From assembly GCA_002067065.1 (NCBI GenBank), contig MVPY01000070.1, positions 1-37,370 on the forward strand: a DNA stretch of 37,370 nucleotides, written 5' to 3'. The notes beneath the pieces were generated by a model. It was not told the DNA's origin and did not search any database. It worked only from the letters and a program-made list of their open reading frames with translations. Both the position numbers and the translations under genes were made by a program. Positions 1 through 9,929 of the stretch are shown one piece after another (the stretch's first letter is position 1; every line of letters starts with the position of its first letter). Source of the stretch: Methanobacterium sp. PtaB.Bin024 (GTDB lineage: Archaea > Methanobacteriota > Methanobacteria > Methanobacteriales > Methanobacteriaceae).

Positions 1-11
1 GTAGGGGTAAA

Positions 12-38
12 TAAAAAAATCCCCTTAATAATCTTTTT
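12..38 (-). terminator. T-rich 3' end of the aromatic operon
   Basis: Read on the minus strand, the DNA just past the dehydroquinate synthase stop carries an oligo-T run (complement of 11-20) inside a weak GGGG/CCCC pairing (4-7 with 21-24, 13-nt loop). Archaeal transcription often ends at T-runs, so this may be the operon terminator. The stem is only four pairs, so support is modest. Confidence 0.35.
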
Positions 39-1163
39 TTATTTTTCGATGATAGTTTCTTCAATGGCCATTCCAAAGTGCCGGGCATTGGGGTCAAGGT
101 AGATCATAACCTTATCACCTACCTTTAAGTCAGCCACGGATACTGGTTTACCATCTTCTGTAACCAGGCGTATGGTCTCAGCATTTTGGAGTAAGGTGCG
201 TAAAACAATCCCTTCGTGTTCTGCTTCAATAAGCATTAGGGGTCGTTTTTCTATTTTGACCCGTCCTACTATGGCTGTTTTGGTGTTGCCTTCCTGGTCC
301 ACGGTGAGGACTTCATCTCCGGTTTCCAGTTCTGAAAGATATTTGGTTTTGTTTCCAGGGGTCATGACATAGGCATGTACTGGTCCGGCGTTAACCCGGA
401 ATGGTCGTGATGCCACGTATTCACTTTCCATGGATTCGCTGTGCACCAGGAACAGTCCCTGTGAGTATGATCCCACCAGCATACCTTCTCCTAACTGCAT
501 CATTGAGCAGGTGTCCACACATACCCTGTCTCCAATCCCCACAGGTTCCACCTTAGTTATTTTTGCTGGTTTCATCTGGTAACTTTCACTCTGGATCTTC
601 TCAATTAACTCTGCAACTTTTTTTATCTGATTGATCTCATGGGGACAGAGCAGTATTCCATCGGTTCCATGTTCCATAGTTTCCAGAGCTAGTTTAGCTT
701 CATCAAAGTCAGCAACCGCAGCAATGATCTTAACCTTCTCTTTCTGCAGATCAGCTATCAAATTTTCCAGTGGTATTACTTTCCAGTCACGGCCCATCAG
801 TATGAGGTAATCTGCATCTTTCCCCAGTAGGGCAGCCAGTTGTTCGTGTTTTTTACTTGTGATCTCCACGTAGGCAGCTACTTTTTTATTCATCCTTTTC
901 AATCTTTTAACTGCAGCCAGGTCTTTGGATTCGGATAGTTCATCGGGTATTTTGAGGGTGCCGTCTCCTTCACTGTTTCGACCAGTCATTACAACATCAG
1001 AGCCTTCGCTATCAGAGATGATCTTCACGTTACCTAATCTGCGGATGTTGTCCACATCGGTGAAGTCAACTATGTGGTCGATCCCGGATTCCAGGGCGGT
1101 GGTTATGAATTGTTTTTTATCATCCCACACATTGCCTTCTGCCATTATCCATGCAAATTTCAT
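39..1163 (-). CDS. aroB': 3-dehydroquinate synthase II (archaeal AroB')
   Basis: A 374-residue protein of the archaeal dehydroquinate synthase II family (MJ1249 type), unrelated to bacterial AroB. The known reaction is NAD-dependent oxidative deamination and cyclisation of 2-amino-3,7-dideoxy-D-threo-hept-6-ulosonate to 3-dehydroquinate, feeding aromatic amino acids and p-aminobenzoate-type precursors. Recognisable features are the N-terminal KFAWIMAEG segment, the central VEPVGIGDRVCVDTCSMM block and the GEGMLVGSYSQGLFLVHSE block; length is normal for the family. It lies 74 nt downstream of the gene for the preceding enzyme of the same pathway, on the same strand, so the two are very probably co-transcribed. 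A GAAGGTT ribosome site precedes the ATG. Cytosolic. Confidence 0.95.
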   Translation of the reverse strand: MKFAWIMAEGNVWDDKKQFITTALESGIDHIVDFTDVDNIRRLGNVKIISDSEGSDVVMTGRNSEGDGTLKIPDELSESKDLAAVKRLKRMNKKVAAYVEITSKKHEQLAALLGKDADYLILMGRDWKVIPLENLIADLQKEKVKIIAAVADFDEAKLALETMEHGTDGILLCPHEINQIKKVAELIEKIQSESYQMKPAKITKVEPVGIGDRVCVDTCSMMQLGEGMLVGSYSQGLFLVHSESMESEYVASRPFRVNAGPVHAYVMTPGNKTKYLSELETGDEVLTVDQEGNTKTAIVGRVKIEKRPLMLIEAEHEGIVLRTLLQNAETIRLVTEDGKPVSVADLKVGDKVMIYLDPNARHFGMAIEETIIEK

Positions 1164-1208
1164 GATTTTAACCTTCTAAAAACCTTATGAGGATATTTTA
1201 TTTATGGG

Positions 1209-1248
1209 GAGTTTTTTTTATCCGTTGAGGGTTTTTTTTATCCATTTA
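1209..1248. repeat. 20-bp tandem duplication across a stop codon
   Basis: Two adjoining 20-bp copies (1209-1228 and 1229-1248) match at 17 of 20 positions. Each holds an eight-T run followed by ATCC. The TAA stop of the ADH synthase gene (1238-1240) lies in the second copy. This looks like a slippage-type duplication of the gene end. Confidence 0.6.
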
Positions 1249-2032
1249 GGATTTTCAGGGCTTCATCCACATCCAAGTCGTTGTGGACGATTTCAGCAAT
1301 TGCCCTGGTGGTTTTCTGTGGTGATTTGGCCTGGAATATGTTCCTGCCTATGGCTACTCCAGCTCCCCCCACATCCACAGCGTTTTTCACCATTTCCAGT
1401 AATTCGCGGTCTGTTTCAACGCGGGGGCCTCCGGCTATTACCAGGGGCACTGGGCATCCATCAACAACTTCCTTGAAGGTGTCAGGGTCTCCAGTGTAGT
1501 TGGTTTTAATGATGTCTGCTCCCAATTCAGCACCGGCACGGGCTGCCAGCTTCACCACTTCAGCATCATGTTCACTGTCTATTTTTTTACCTCTAGGATA
1601 CATCATGGCAATTAAGGGCATGCCCCAATCATCACATATCTCTGAGATGCTTCCCAGGTGAATTAACATTTCAGGTTCCATCTCGGAACCCACATTTACG
1701 TGTACGGATACTGCATCTGCTCCCATCTGGATGGATTTTTCTACAGATGTCACCAGCACCTTGTGATCTGGATCTGGTCCCAAGGCGGTGCTGGCAGAGA
1801 GGTGAATGATCAATCCAATGTCTCTTCCGTAACCTCGGTGTCCAGTACCAACCATTCCCTTATGCATTATTACAGCATTGGCACCGCCACTGGCCACTTC
1901 ATCAATGGTCTCTGCCATTTTTATTATTCCTTCCACGGGTCCTATGGATACACCATGGTCCATAGGCACGATAACACATCTACCGGTTTTTCGGTTAATT
2001 ATCCTTTCAATCCTGATTTTTTTCCCTATCAT
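1238..2032 (-). CDS. 2-amino-3,7-dideoxy-D-threo-hept-6-ulosonate synthase
   Basis: A class I (DhnA/FbaB-like) aldolase-fold enzyme of 264 residues, the methanogen ADH synthase (MJ0400 type). It condenses L-aspartate semialdehyde with a 6-deoxy-5-ketofructose phosphate to make the seven-carbon substrate of dehydroquinate synthase II. Visible hallmarks are VPMDHGVSIGP near the N-terminus (Asp25), the Schiff-base lysine in DIIKTNY (Lys176) and the phosphate-binding GGAGVAIGRNIFQ segment near the C-terminus. The frame is open to a GTG at 2038, but AGGAGGG overlaps that GTG and sits correctly for the ATG at 2032, which I take as the start. A simple fructose-bisphosphate aldolase role is the alternative; the pairing with dehydroquinate synthase II favours ADH synthase. 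Confidence 0.92.
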   Translation of the reverse strand: MIGKKIRIERIINRKTGRCVIVPMDHGVSIGPVEGIIKMAETIDEVASGGANAVIMHKGMVGTGHRGYGRDIGLIIHLSASTALGPDPDHKVLVTSVEKSIQMGADAVSVHVNVGSEMEPEMLIHLGSISEICDDWGMPLIAMMYPRGKKIDSEHDAEVVKLAARAGAELGADIIKTNYTGDPDTFKEVVDGCPVPLVIAGGPRVETDRELLEMVKNAVDVGGAGVAIGRNIFQAKSPQKTTRAIAEIVHNDLDVDEALKILNG

Positions 2033-2046
2033 GAGCACCCTCCTGT

Positions 2047-2586
<540 letters not shown>

Positions 2587-2736
2587 ATATCTTCAAAACC
2601 CCATCTTTTAGATAAGTACCATTTTACATTACATATGTTATTTTCATCTAAAAATTAATATATTGAATAAGTTATAATATTCTATATATTATAACAGGTT
2701 TCATAATCCCAGTTATTCTCTGTTGGAGGGTTAGTT

Positions 2737-3357
2737 ATGGCAGCAGATGAAAGAGAAGAGTTAGAAAAACGGGTTGATGAACTTTATCAGGAAAGGATTA
2801 ATCTGGAAAAAGAGATCAACGATCTCAATCTTATTAAAATAGAAAAATTAGAGCTAATCAACAACGAATTAGAAAAAAAATCGGAATGGATGGATAAAGA
2901 AAGGTTGAAGGCTATTCGAGAGCGGGATAATCTCTTGCGTAAGGTTCGTCATTCCAATGAGAAGAACTGGAAAAATGCACTTAAAATGGTTTCAGTTCTG
3001 GGTGTACTGGACTTGGTGGTTGTTCCTCTCTTAATCAAACTTCTCGGAATACCCCTGCAGTGGATATTTGTGTCCATGGGCCTGGTAACCTTCTTTGGCA
3101 TAATGCTGATAGCAAATTACATGTCTGGAACATCCCCCTTTAACACTGGAGAAATCAGGAAAGCTTTAACAGTCTCTCTTATAACAGTGTACCTGGCATT
3201 TGTCCCTCTCATGGCATTTGGGATTTTTCCATTCCCTACTGGGGCCTCAGCACAGACCATTGTTACCAACTTCACATGGATCATTGGTACAGTTATTGTA
3301 CTCTACTTCGGTACCAGGCCAGTGGAAGAGTATATCAAAAAAATGCATCCAAAATAA
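2737..3357 (+). CDS. Coiled-coil four-helix membrane protein, function unknown
   Basis: A 206-residue protein I do not recognise. Residues 1 to about 72 are almost entirely charged heptad-like sequence (repeated E/K with L/I), predicting a long cytoplasmic coiled coil. Four hydrophobic segments follow at roughly 84-100, 103-128, 143-166 and 177-196, ending in a short basic tail. The start is well supported by GGAGGG six bases before the ATG. It stands alone: the upstream gene is divergent and the downstream gene convergent. A T-run at about 3388-3396 may end the transcript. The design suggests an oligomeric membrane scaffold or sensor, but this is only a shape-based guess. Confidence 0.8.
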   Translation: MAADEREELEKRVDELYQERINLEKEINDLNLIKIEKLELINNELEKKSEWMDKERLKAIRERDNLLRKVRHSNEKNWKNALKMVSVLGVLDLVVVPLLIKLLGIPLQWIFVSMGLVTFFGIMLIANYMSGTSPFNTGEIRKALTVSLITVYLAFVPLMAFGIFPFPTGASAQTIVTNFTWIIGTVIVLYFGTRPVEEYIKKMHPK

Positions 3358-3385
3358 GCTTAATCTTGAAATAGATTAATTAATT

Positions 3386-3402
3386 AATTTTTTTTATTCT
3401 TA
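3386..3402 (+). terminator. Oligo-T terminator after the coiled-coil membrane gene
   Basis: Thirty bases past the stop, a TTAATTAATTAA stretch runs into an eight-T tract and further T-rich sequence. This fits an archaeal T-run terminator on the plus strand, with no strong hairpin. Confidence 0.4.
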
Positions 3403-3496
3403 TACTATTTTTTAATTTATTAGAGGAATTTTAATTCACTAAAAACGATTTTATTCGTTAAAATGAAAATCAAGAGATAAAATAGAAAAGTTAAAG

Positions 3497-4735
3497 TCAC
3501 TTTGTTGCACTTACACCAGCCACGTAACCGGTTGAAAAAGCCTGTTGCAGATTATAACCTCCCCTACCACCACACCCGGCAATGATTTCTCCAGCAAAGT
3601 ATAATCCCTTAACAAGTTTTGATTCCATGGTCTGAGGATCAATCTCCTTTTTGGAAACACCACCACAGGTAACCATGGCTTTGTCCATGGGAAGATGTCC
3701 ATATATGGTTAATGGAAGGGATTTTAGTATCTCCTGTAGCTGCAATCGTTCTTTTTTCGTGATTTGGTTGAGCTTTTTTTGAGGATCAATTATTAGTGTG
3801 TTGAGGATAGGGATAATCAGGTTGTTGGGGAGGTGATGTTTTAGGTAATTTTTCAGACTCTTTTTGGAGTATTTCTGGAAATCTTCCATCAACAGGACCC
3901 CCAGAGCATCCTTCCTGATCTCTGGCATAAAATCAATGTAAAGCTTCAAATCACCGTGTTCTTTCATAAGTCCAACAATTATGTGGCTCATATCAAGAAT
4001 AATAGGTCCTGAAACTCCAAAATGTGTTAGAAGCAGATTCCCACGGGGTAGATCGATTTTTTTCCCATTATATCCTATGGTTAAACCCACATTCTCAAGG
4101 GTAACTCCCTTTAGCTGGTGAATCCATTCTTCACGCACCCGTAATGGAACACCACCTGGTTTAAGGTCTGTTATTGTGTGCCCTAAAAATTCTGCAATGG
4201 TTAAACCATCTCCTGTAGATCCTGTGAATCCATAGGTCACTCCTCCAGTGGCTATGATTACATTATAAGCATTTATGAATTCACCTTCAATCGAAGATAA
4301 TTTAAAAACATTTGATGTTTTATGGAGATGTTCTAATGGATAATTATAGATAAGTTTAACTTTTTCTTCATCCAGGACTTTTTCTAGCACTTCCACAACT
4401 GATCTGGCTTTTTCAGTTATGGGAAAGATCTTTCCTTCCTCTTCTTCCTTTAATTCCAGGTTGTGTTTAATGAAAAAATTCATCAGATCCTGATTGGAAA
4501 ATTTGCTGAAGGCATCCCTGTAGAATGAACCTCGCCTACCAAATTTTTCCAGGAAAACTTCCATAGTTGCAGTGTTTGTAAGATTACATCTCTCATTACC
4601 TGTTAATGATAGCTTATAACCTATACGATCGTTTTTTTCCAGGAGGGTCACGTTTTTACCTTGTTGTGCCCCTTGTATTGCAGCCATGCATCCTGCAGGT
4701 CCTGCTCCGATTACAGCTATGTCATAGATCTTCAT
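3497..4735 (-). CDS. BaiN/HI0933-family FAD-dependent oxidoreductase
   Basis: A 412-residue flavoprotein of the HI0933/YhiN/BaiN family (often called aminoacetone oxidase family). The N-terminus has the dinucleotide-binding motif VIGAGPAGCMAAIQGAQQG, followed by LLEKNDRIGYKLSLTGNERCN typical of the family. The middle has IATGGVTYGFTGSTGDG, and the C-terminus holds GLYFAGEIIAGCGGRGGYNLQQAFSTG, the second FAD-contact segment. Length is normal. The physiological substrate of archaeal members is unknown; a reductase or dehydrogenase role is more likely than an oxidase in a strict anaerobe. It is separated from aspS by 241 bp of AT-rich DNA and is probably its own transcription unit. Confidence 0.85.
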   Translation of the reverse strand: MKIYDIAVIGAGPAGCMAAIQGAQQGKNVTLLEKNDRIGYKLSLTGNERCNLTNTATMEVFLEKFGRRGSFYRDAFSKFSNQDLMNFFIKHNLELKEEEEGKIFPITEKARSVVEVLEKVLDEEKVKLIYNYPLEHLHKTSNVFKLSSIEGEFINAYNVIIATGGVTYGFTGSTGDGLTIAEFLGHTITDLKPGGVPLRVREEWIHQLKGVTLENVGLTIGYNGKKIDLPRGNLLLTHFGVSGPIILDMSHIIVGLMKEHGDLKLYIDFMPEIRKDALGVLLMEDFQKYSKKSLKNYLKHHLPNNLIIPILNTLIIDPQKKLNQITKKERLQLQEILKSLPLTIYGHLPMDKAMVTCGGVSKKEIDPQTMESKLVKGLYFAGEIIAGCGGRGGYNLQQAFSTGYVAGVSATK

Positions 4736-4891
4736 AGTTTCATTTATTCTATTTTAATTGTTATAATTAATTAGTTTGTTATAATTCCAGTTTTTATTCT
4801 ATTTAAAAAGAATTGGGGGTTATGATAAAAAAAGAGATTTTGTTTTCAATATTTTGAGTTTTTCAATCTTTTAGAAAAACTTGTTTTCAAT

Positions 4892-4909
4892 TTAGAAAGC
4901 TTTTTCTAA
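4892..4909 (-). terminator. Weak hairpin downstream of aspS
   Basis: TTAGAAA (4892-4898) pairs perfectly with TTTCTAA (4903-4909) across a 4-nt loop, about 70 nt past the aspS stop on the minus strand and followed on that strand by T-rich sequence. The flanks also carry a 13-bp direct repeat AATCTTTTAGAAA (4865-4877 and 4908-4920). It may terminate aspS, but the stem is AT-rich and short. Confidence 0.3.
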
Positions 4910-4975
4910 TCTTTTAGAAAGGTTTTTTTCATTCTTTTAAAAATGTCTTTTAAAAAGGTTGAATAGGTTGAATTA

Positions 4976-6295
4976 TTATGGAGTCAACCTTCTCCTATCC
5001 CTTGGGAAAAGAACTGTTTCCCGGATGTTTTTCATTCCAGTGAGGCACATGGTGAACCGTTCTGCTCCCAATCCCCATCCTGCATGTGGTGGCATTCCAT
5101 ATTCGAATGCTGCCAGGTAACGCTGGAATGAATCTGGGTTCAGTCCCTGTTTTTTAATCCTTTCCACCAGTAGGTCGTGCTGGTGTACCCTGGTTGCACC
5201 TGAGGATATCTCAAGGTCCTTGTACATCAGGTCAAAGGCGTAACTTTTTTCTGGTTCATCTTCATGGGGCATTACATAGAATGGTTTGATGTTGCTGGGC
5301 CAGTTGGTTATGAAGTAGTATCCATCCATTGCTTCCCCTAAGGCCTTTTCAGCAGCACGGGAAAGGTCTTCACCATGTCTGAGGGTCACACCTTTGGAGT
5401 TAACAAGGTCGATCACTTCATCGTATTCAAGACGAGGGAATGGAAGTTCTGGAACTTCTAACTGGACTCCAATATCTTCCAATTCGGTCTGACAGTTTTC
5501 TTTAACCTTTTTGATGGCGTTTTGAACCAGGTTTTCAAGAAGATTCATCACATCTTCATCGTTGGCAAATGCCATTTCCACGTCAATGGAGATAACCTCG
5601 TTAAGATGGCGGAGTGTATCATGTTCCTCGGCTCGGAAGATGGGTGCGATTTCAAAGACCTTATCAAAACCAGATCCCATCATCATCTGCTTGTAAAGTT
5701 GGGGGCTCTGACCCAGGAAAGCTTCCCTTTCAAAGTAGGTGATTGGGAAAAGTTCAGTACCACCCTCAGTTGCTGAAGCAACCAGTTTAGGAGTGTTCAC
5801 TTCGATAAAACCATTATCTTCAAGGTAAACCCTTACTGAGTGAAGCATTGTGCTTTTTATTTTAAATATGGCATTGACTCCATGTTTTCGCAGGTCCAGA
5901 AATCTTGAATCCAGTCTGGTGTCAATTTCCGCCCGTACCTTCTCGGTGGGATCTAGAGGTAGTGGTTGCTCGGAGTTGTTGAGTAATCTGATCTCCTCTG
6001 GTATTACCTCAACACCTCCAGGGGCTTTTGGTGATCCCTGCACACTTCCTAGAACTGCTAGAACAGATTCTTTTCTAAGTTTTCGAAGTTCCCCAAATAG
6101 TTCTGGTGAGATTTTTTTGCTGGGGGCAGTGATCTGGGTGATGCCATCTCTGTCCCGGAGGAGTACGAATATTATTCCTCCAAGGTCACGTATTTCATGA
6201 ACCCAACCCATAAGGGTCACTGATTCACCATCCATTGTATCGTCGAGTTCTCGTGAGTAATGTGTTCTTCTCCAGTTTCCTAATGAATCTGTCAT
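4976..6295 (-). CDS. aspS: Aspartate--tRNA(Asp/Asn) ligase, archaeal type
   Basis: A 439-residue class II synthetase with an N-terminal OB-fold anticodon-binding domain and a C-terminal catalytic core, the compact archaeal form without the bacterial insertion domain. Motif 2 is FRAEEHDTLRHLNE and motif 3 is GWGLGAERFTM. In the anticodon-binding domain, GWVHEI places His33 and the SPKAPGG loop places Pro92 at the positions that in characterised AspRSs distinguish non-discriminating enzymes (His/Pro) from discriminating ones (Trp or Gln / Lys). It therefore probably charges both tRNA-Asp and tRNA-Asn with aspartate, the latter then amidated by GatCAB. AAGGTGAT lies just upstream of the ATG and supports this start. 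Confidence 0.95.
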   Translation of the reverse strand: MTDSLGNWRRTHYSRELDDTMDGESVTLMGWVHEIRDLGGIIFVLLRDRDGITQITAPSKKISPELFGELRKLRKESVLAVLGSVQGSPKAPGGVEVIPEEIRLLNNSEQPLPLDPTEKVRAEIDTRLDSRFLDLRKHGVNAIFKIKSTMLHSVRVYLEDNGFIEVNTPKLVASATEGGTELFPITYFEREAFLGQSPQLYKQMMMGSGFDKVFEIAPIFRAEEHDTLRHLNEVISIDVEMAFANDEDVMNLLENLVQNAIKKVKENCQTELEDIGVQLEVPELPFPRLEYDEVIDLVNSKGVTLRHGEDLSRAAEKALGEAMDGYYFITNWPSNIKPFYVMPHEDEPEKSYAFDLMYKDLEISSGATRVHQHDLLVERIKKQGLNPDSFQRYLAAFEYGMPPHAGWGLGAERFTMCLTGMKNIRETVLFPRDRRRLTP

Positions 6296-6561
6296 ATATA
6301 ATCACCTTAAAACGATTTTATATTCTTATTTTAAGTTATTATCAAGTAAGTTAATCTTTAGAATGCATTAAATCAGAATCATGAAGTATTCACAAAATGA
6401 ATTGTATTCAATGATATAATAAAATGCTGTAACTAATATTTGAATGTAGTTTTAATATAAATTACCCTCTAACTTTTTAGGCAACATATATTTTTACTAT
6501 TCTCTTTATCTTCTCAACTCTTTATCTTCTGAAGATTCAGGCCCTAAACGGAAAACTCATT

Positions 6562-7839
6562 TTAATTTTCATTAAGACGTCTTCTGAATGACTCAGCATG
6601 CGCATATAATCCTTCATATTCAGCTAAAGGAATAACAACATCTTCAAGATTCTTTAAACCATCTTTTGTTATTTTCTGGACTGTTGGTTTTTTCAGGAAG
6701 GATTCTGTGGATAGGCCAGAGTACATTCTGGCGCCAAGGGATGTGGGTAGCACATGGTTAGTTCCTGAGCCATAATCTCCTGCTGCAACTGGGGTTAAAT
6801 TTCCCAGGAATATTGAGCCAGCATTTCGAATATCAGGAACAATTTCCTCTGCCGAAGATGTCATGATCATGAGGTGCTCGGGTGCATAATCGTTGGAGAA
6901 ATCTATACATTCTTTTATAGTGTCAGCCAGGATGATCAACCCATTTGCGGTCAGTGATTCTTCAATTATCTCTTTTCTCTCCATCTGGGGAAGTTCTCTG
7001 GCAATATTTTTCTCTACTTTTTTTGCTAGTTCTGTTGAGGTGGTTACCAGCACAGCTGCTGCCTGGGGGTCGTGTTCTGCCTGGGCCAGCAAGTCAAGTG
7101 CAACAAAATCAGGATTAGCGGTTTCATCAGCTATGATCAGCACTTCTGAGGGTCCGGCAGGAAACTCAATATCCACCTGGCCATAAACCATTTTTTTAGC
7201 AGCAGTCACGAAGATGTTTCCAGGACCAACGATCTTGTCCACTGCTTCGATGGTCTGAGTACCATAAGCCATGGCTGCAATGGCCTGTGCCCCTCCCACC
7301 CTGTATACTTTATCTGCACCAGCAAGATATGCTGCTGCCAGAACAACATCCTTTACTTTACCATCTTTTCCTGGTGGTGTGCAGCAGACTATTTCCTGTA
7401 CCCCTGCTACCTTGGCAGGTATAACCGTCATCAGGATGCTGGAAGGATAAACTGCTCTTCCTCCAGGTATGTAACATCCTACCTTTTCTAATGGACGCAC
7501 TATCTGACCAGCAGTCACACCATCATCAACTTCAATTGACCAATCCTGAGGTAATTGGGATTGGTGAAATTTTCTAATATTAGAGGCTGCTTTTTTGAGA
7601 CTGTCAACCAATTCAGGGTCTATTTTATTGAAGCTCTCTTTAATATCTTCCTTACTTACCAATAACTCCTCTAAATTGACACCATCAAACTTTTTTGTGT
7701 AGTGACGGAGTGCCTTATCTTGTCTATCTTTAACGTCACTGATAATGTCTCCCACCGTGCCAATAACTGCGTTTGTATCGGCCTGTGACCTTTCCAACAA
7801 TTTTACCCGATTTTCATTTTTTAATTGGACGATTTGCAT
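6562..7839 (-). CDS. hisD: Histidinol dehydrogenase
   Basis: A 425-residue zinc- and NAD-dependent histidinol dehydrogenase, which carries out the last two oxidations from L-histidinol to L-histidine. Hallmark segments are GCYIPGGRAVYPSSILMTVIPA, VGGAQAIAAMAYGT, VDKIVGPGNIFVTAAKK, GPSEVLIIAD, DLLAQAEHDPQAAA, NDYAPEHL and AGDYGSGTNHVLPT, covering the substrate and zinc sites. The frame extends to an ATG at 7860 (seven more residues), but GATGG ahead of the ATG at 7839 and the family's usual N-terminus favour 7839. No other his genes are nearby, so the pathway is scattered, as is common in methanogens. Confidence 0.95.
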   Translation of the reverse strand: MQIVQLKNENRVKLLERSQADTNAVIGTVGDIISDVKDRQDKALRHYTKKFDGVNLEELLVSKEDIKESFNKIDPELVDSLKKAASNIRKFHQSQLPQDWSIEVDDGVTAGQIVRPLEKVGCYIPGGRAVYPSSILMTVIPAKVAGVQEIVCCTPPGKDGKVKDVVLAAAYLAGADKVYRVGGAQAIAAMAYGTQTIEAVDKIVGPGNIFVTAAKKMVYGQVDIEFPAGPSEVLIIADETANPDFVALDLLAQAEHDPQAAAVLVTTSTELAKKVEKNIARELPQMERKEIIEESLTANGLIILADTIKECIDFSNDYAPEHLMIMTSSAEEIVPDIRNAGSIFLGNLTPVAAGDYGSGTNHVLPTSLGARMYSGLSTESFLKKPTVQKITKDGLKNLEDVVIPLAEYEGLYAHAESFRRRLNEN

Positions 7840-7985
7840 TTTATAACCATCATACTTCATAATTTATAATTTAAAGCTCTCTGTGAGGCCAGATTGCATT
7901 TTTTCAAATTCATTGATCAGTCAAAACCTTTATTTACAATCATGAGTAAACAGTAATTTACCCACTATGCCCTGTACCTAATTAA

Positions 7986-7997
7986 TACTATATACCT
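7986..7997 (+). promoter_or_regulatory. TATA box upstream of the UPF0058 gene
   Basis: ATACTATATACC fits an archaeal TATA element about 105 bp before the UPF0058 start. Initiation would be expected near 8015-8025, leaving a leader of roughly 80 nt. The same interval must also carry the hisD promoter on the other strand. Confidence 0.4.
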
Positions 7998-8102
7998 TGG
8001 GCTTATGGTGTTATGGGTATAGTTTTTGGTACAAAGTTTATATATTCCTGTTGGTCGAACCTTAATTGCTTAATTTACTTAATCTTTAGGTGTCTGATAG
8101 AT

Positions 8103-8426
<324 letters not shown>

Positions 8427-8460
8427 AAAAATTATAACCCCTTAGGCTGGTGATTTTTAG

Positions 8461-9837
8461 ATGAGCACCTTATTGAAGATGGTATGCTTGATTGATGGTG
8501 AACACTATCTTCCCGTTACTAAATCTGCATTAGACACTTTGGATAACATTGAACATATTGAAGTAGTTGCTGCTGTTTTTATAGGAGGCACAGAAAAACT
8601 AAGAGATGCTTCACCAGAATCTATCGGTGAAAAACTCGGAGTTAAAGTTTATTTTGGCCCTGATCATGATAAAATTCCTTATGATTTAATTGTAGAGGTT
8701 GCAGAGGATCACCATGCAGATGTTGTCATGGACCTCAGTGACGAACCCGTAGTTGATTATTCTAAACGTTTTAAAATAGCATCACTTGTATTGGAGAAGG
8801 GTATACTCTATGAGGGGCCTGATTTTTCATTCCAACCCCTTGATGAATATGATGTACTGCACAAACCATCCCTGAAGATTTTAGGAACAGGTAAAAGGAT
8901 TGGTAAAACAGCAGTGTCAGCCTATGCTGCCCGTTTAATCCACAAGGAAAAATACAATCCCTGTGTGGTGGCTATGGGTCGTGGAGGTCCTGAAGAACCT
9001 GAAATTGTCAGGGGTGACCAGATCGAGATCACACCCCAGTACCTCATGGAACAGTCAGATAGAGGTGTTCACGCAGCATCAGATCACTGGGAAGATGCCC
9101 TGATGAGTCGCATACTCACCATAGGCTGCCGACGTTGCGGTGGAGGTATGGTGGGTCAAGTATTTATTACCAACATGAAGAAAGGAGCACAACTGGCCAA
9201 TGAGGTTGATGCTGATTTTGTGATTATGGAAGGAAGCGGAGCAGCCATACCACCAGTTAAAACCAACCGGCACATTGTTCTTATAGGGGCAAACCAGCCC
9301 ATCATTAATATTGAAAAATTCTTCGGACCATACAGGATAAAAATGGCAGATTTGGCAGTTATAACCATGTGTGAAGAACCCATGGCCAGTCCGGCGAAAG
9401 TGGAACGCATTGAAAAGTTCATAAAAGAACTCAACCCTGAAGCCACGGTTATACCCACTGTTTTTCGTCCCAAACCATTAGAATCAGTGGAGGGTAAACG
9501 GGTCTTATTTGCCACCACAGCTCCAGATTCAATTAAGGATGTTCTCATAAAACACTTGGAACAGGAACATGGCTGTACTGTAGTTGGAACCACACCATAC
9601 TTATCTAACCGTCCATTGCTCCAGAAGGATATTGAGAAATACATTGACAAGGCAGATGTTATGCTCACAGAACTTAAGGCAGCAGCTGTGGATGTGGCCA
9701 CCAAGGATGCTCTTCAGGCAGGACTGGAAGTGGTGTACTGTGACAATATCCCTATGGTAATCCGTGAAGGAGATAATTTGGATCCTGCCATCATTGATGT
9801 GGTGGATAAGGCCATTGCTGATCATAAGAGCATGTAA
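8461..9837 (+). CDS. cpgS: Cyclic 2,3-diphosphoglycerate synthetase
   Basis: A 458-residue cytosolic enzyme that uses ATP to close the phosphoanhydride ring of cyclic 2,3-diphosphoglycerate, a compatible solute and phosphate or energy store known from Methanothermus, Methanothermobacter and relatives. A P-loop-like GTGKRIGKT lies at residues 142-150, followed by a conserved RGGPEEPEIVRGD block and a CRRCGGGM segment that may bind metal. Length matches characterised enzymes. GGTGAT lies six bases before the ATG. It is preceded by the UPF0058 gene and followed by a deformylase-like gene on the same strand. The weak GCGCT/AGCGC stem just after its stop may attenuate read-through. Confidence 0.93.
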   Translation: MSTLLKMVCLIDGEHYLPVTKSALDTLDNIEHIEVVAAVFIGGTEKLRDASPESIGEKLGVKVYFGPDHDKIPYDLIVEVAEDHHADVVMDLSDEPVVDYSKRFKIASLVLEKGILYEGPDFSFQPLDEYDVLHKPSLKILGTGKRIGKTAVSAYAARLIHKEKYNPCVVAMGRGGPEEPEIVRGDQIEITPQYLMEQSDRGVHAASDHWEDALMSRILTIGCRRCGGGMVGQVFITNMKKGAQLANEVDADFVIMEGSGAAIPPVKTNRHIVLIGANQPIINIEKFFGPYRIKMADLAVITMCEEPMASPAKVERIEKFIKELNPEATVIPTVFRPKPLESVEGKRVLFATTAPDSIKDVLIKHLEQEHGCTVVGTTPYLSNRPLLQKDIEKYIDKADVMLTELKAAAVDVATKDALQAGLEVVYCDNIPMVIREGDNLDPAIIDVVDKAIADHKSM

Positions 9838-9839
9838 TA

Positions 9840-9881
9840 GCGCTAATTTGAGCGCAAGTAACAGTGCCAATTTGATATTTT
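9840..9881 (+). terminator. Possible hairpin terminator after cpgS
   Basis: GCGCT (9840-9844) pairs with AGCGC (9851-9855) over a six-base loop; a six-T run follows about 20 nt later. The stem is only five pairs, so termination here is uncertain and read-through into the next gene is possible. Confidence 0.3.
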
Positions 9882-9929
9882 TTCCCTAATTTTTTCTTTA
9901 AAATTTGTGATCTTTTAGATGGTGATCTT

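Noticed and set aside
2737..3357. Chemoreceptor or sensor kinase reading of the coiled-coil membrane protein
   Set aside because: It has no signalling hairpin, HAMP, kinase or other signalling motif; only a coiled coil and four helices can be supported.
9079..9704. Minus-strand open frames across cpgS
   Set aside because: They are antisense to a strongly conserved enzyme, lack ribosome sites and show compositional bias only.
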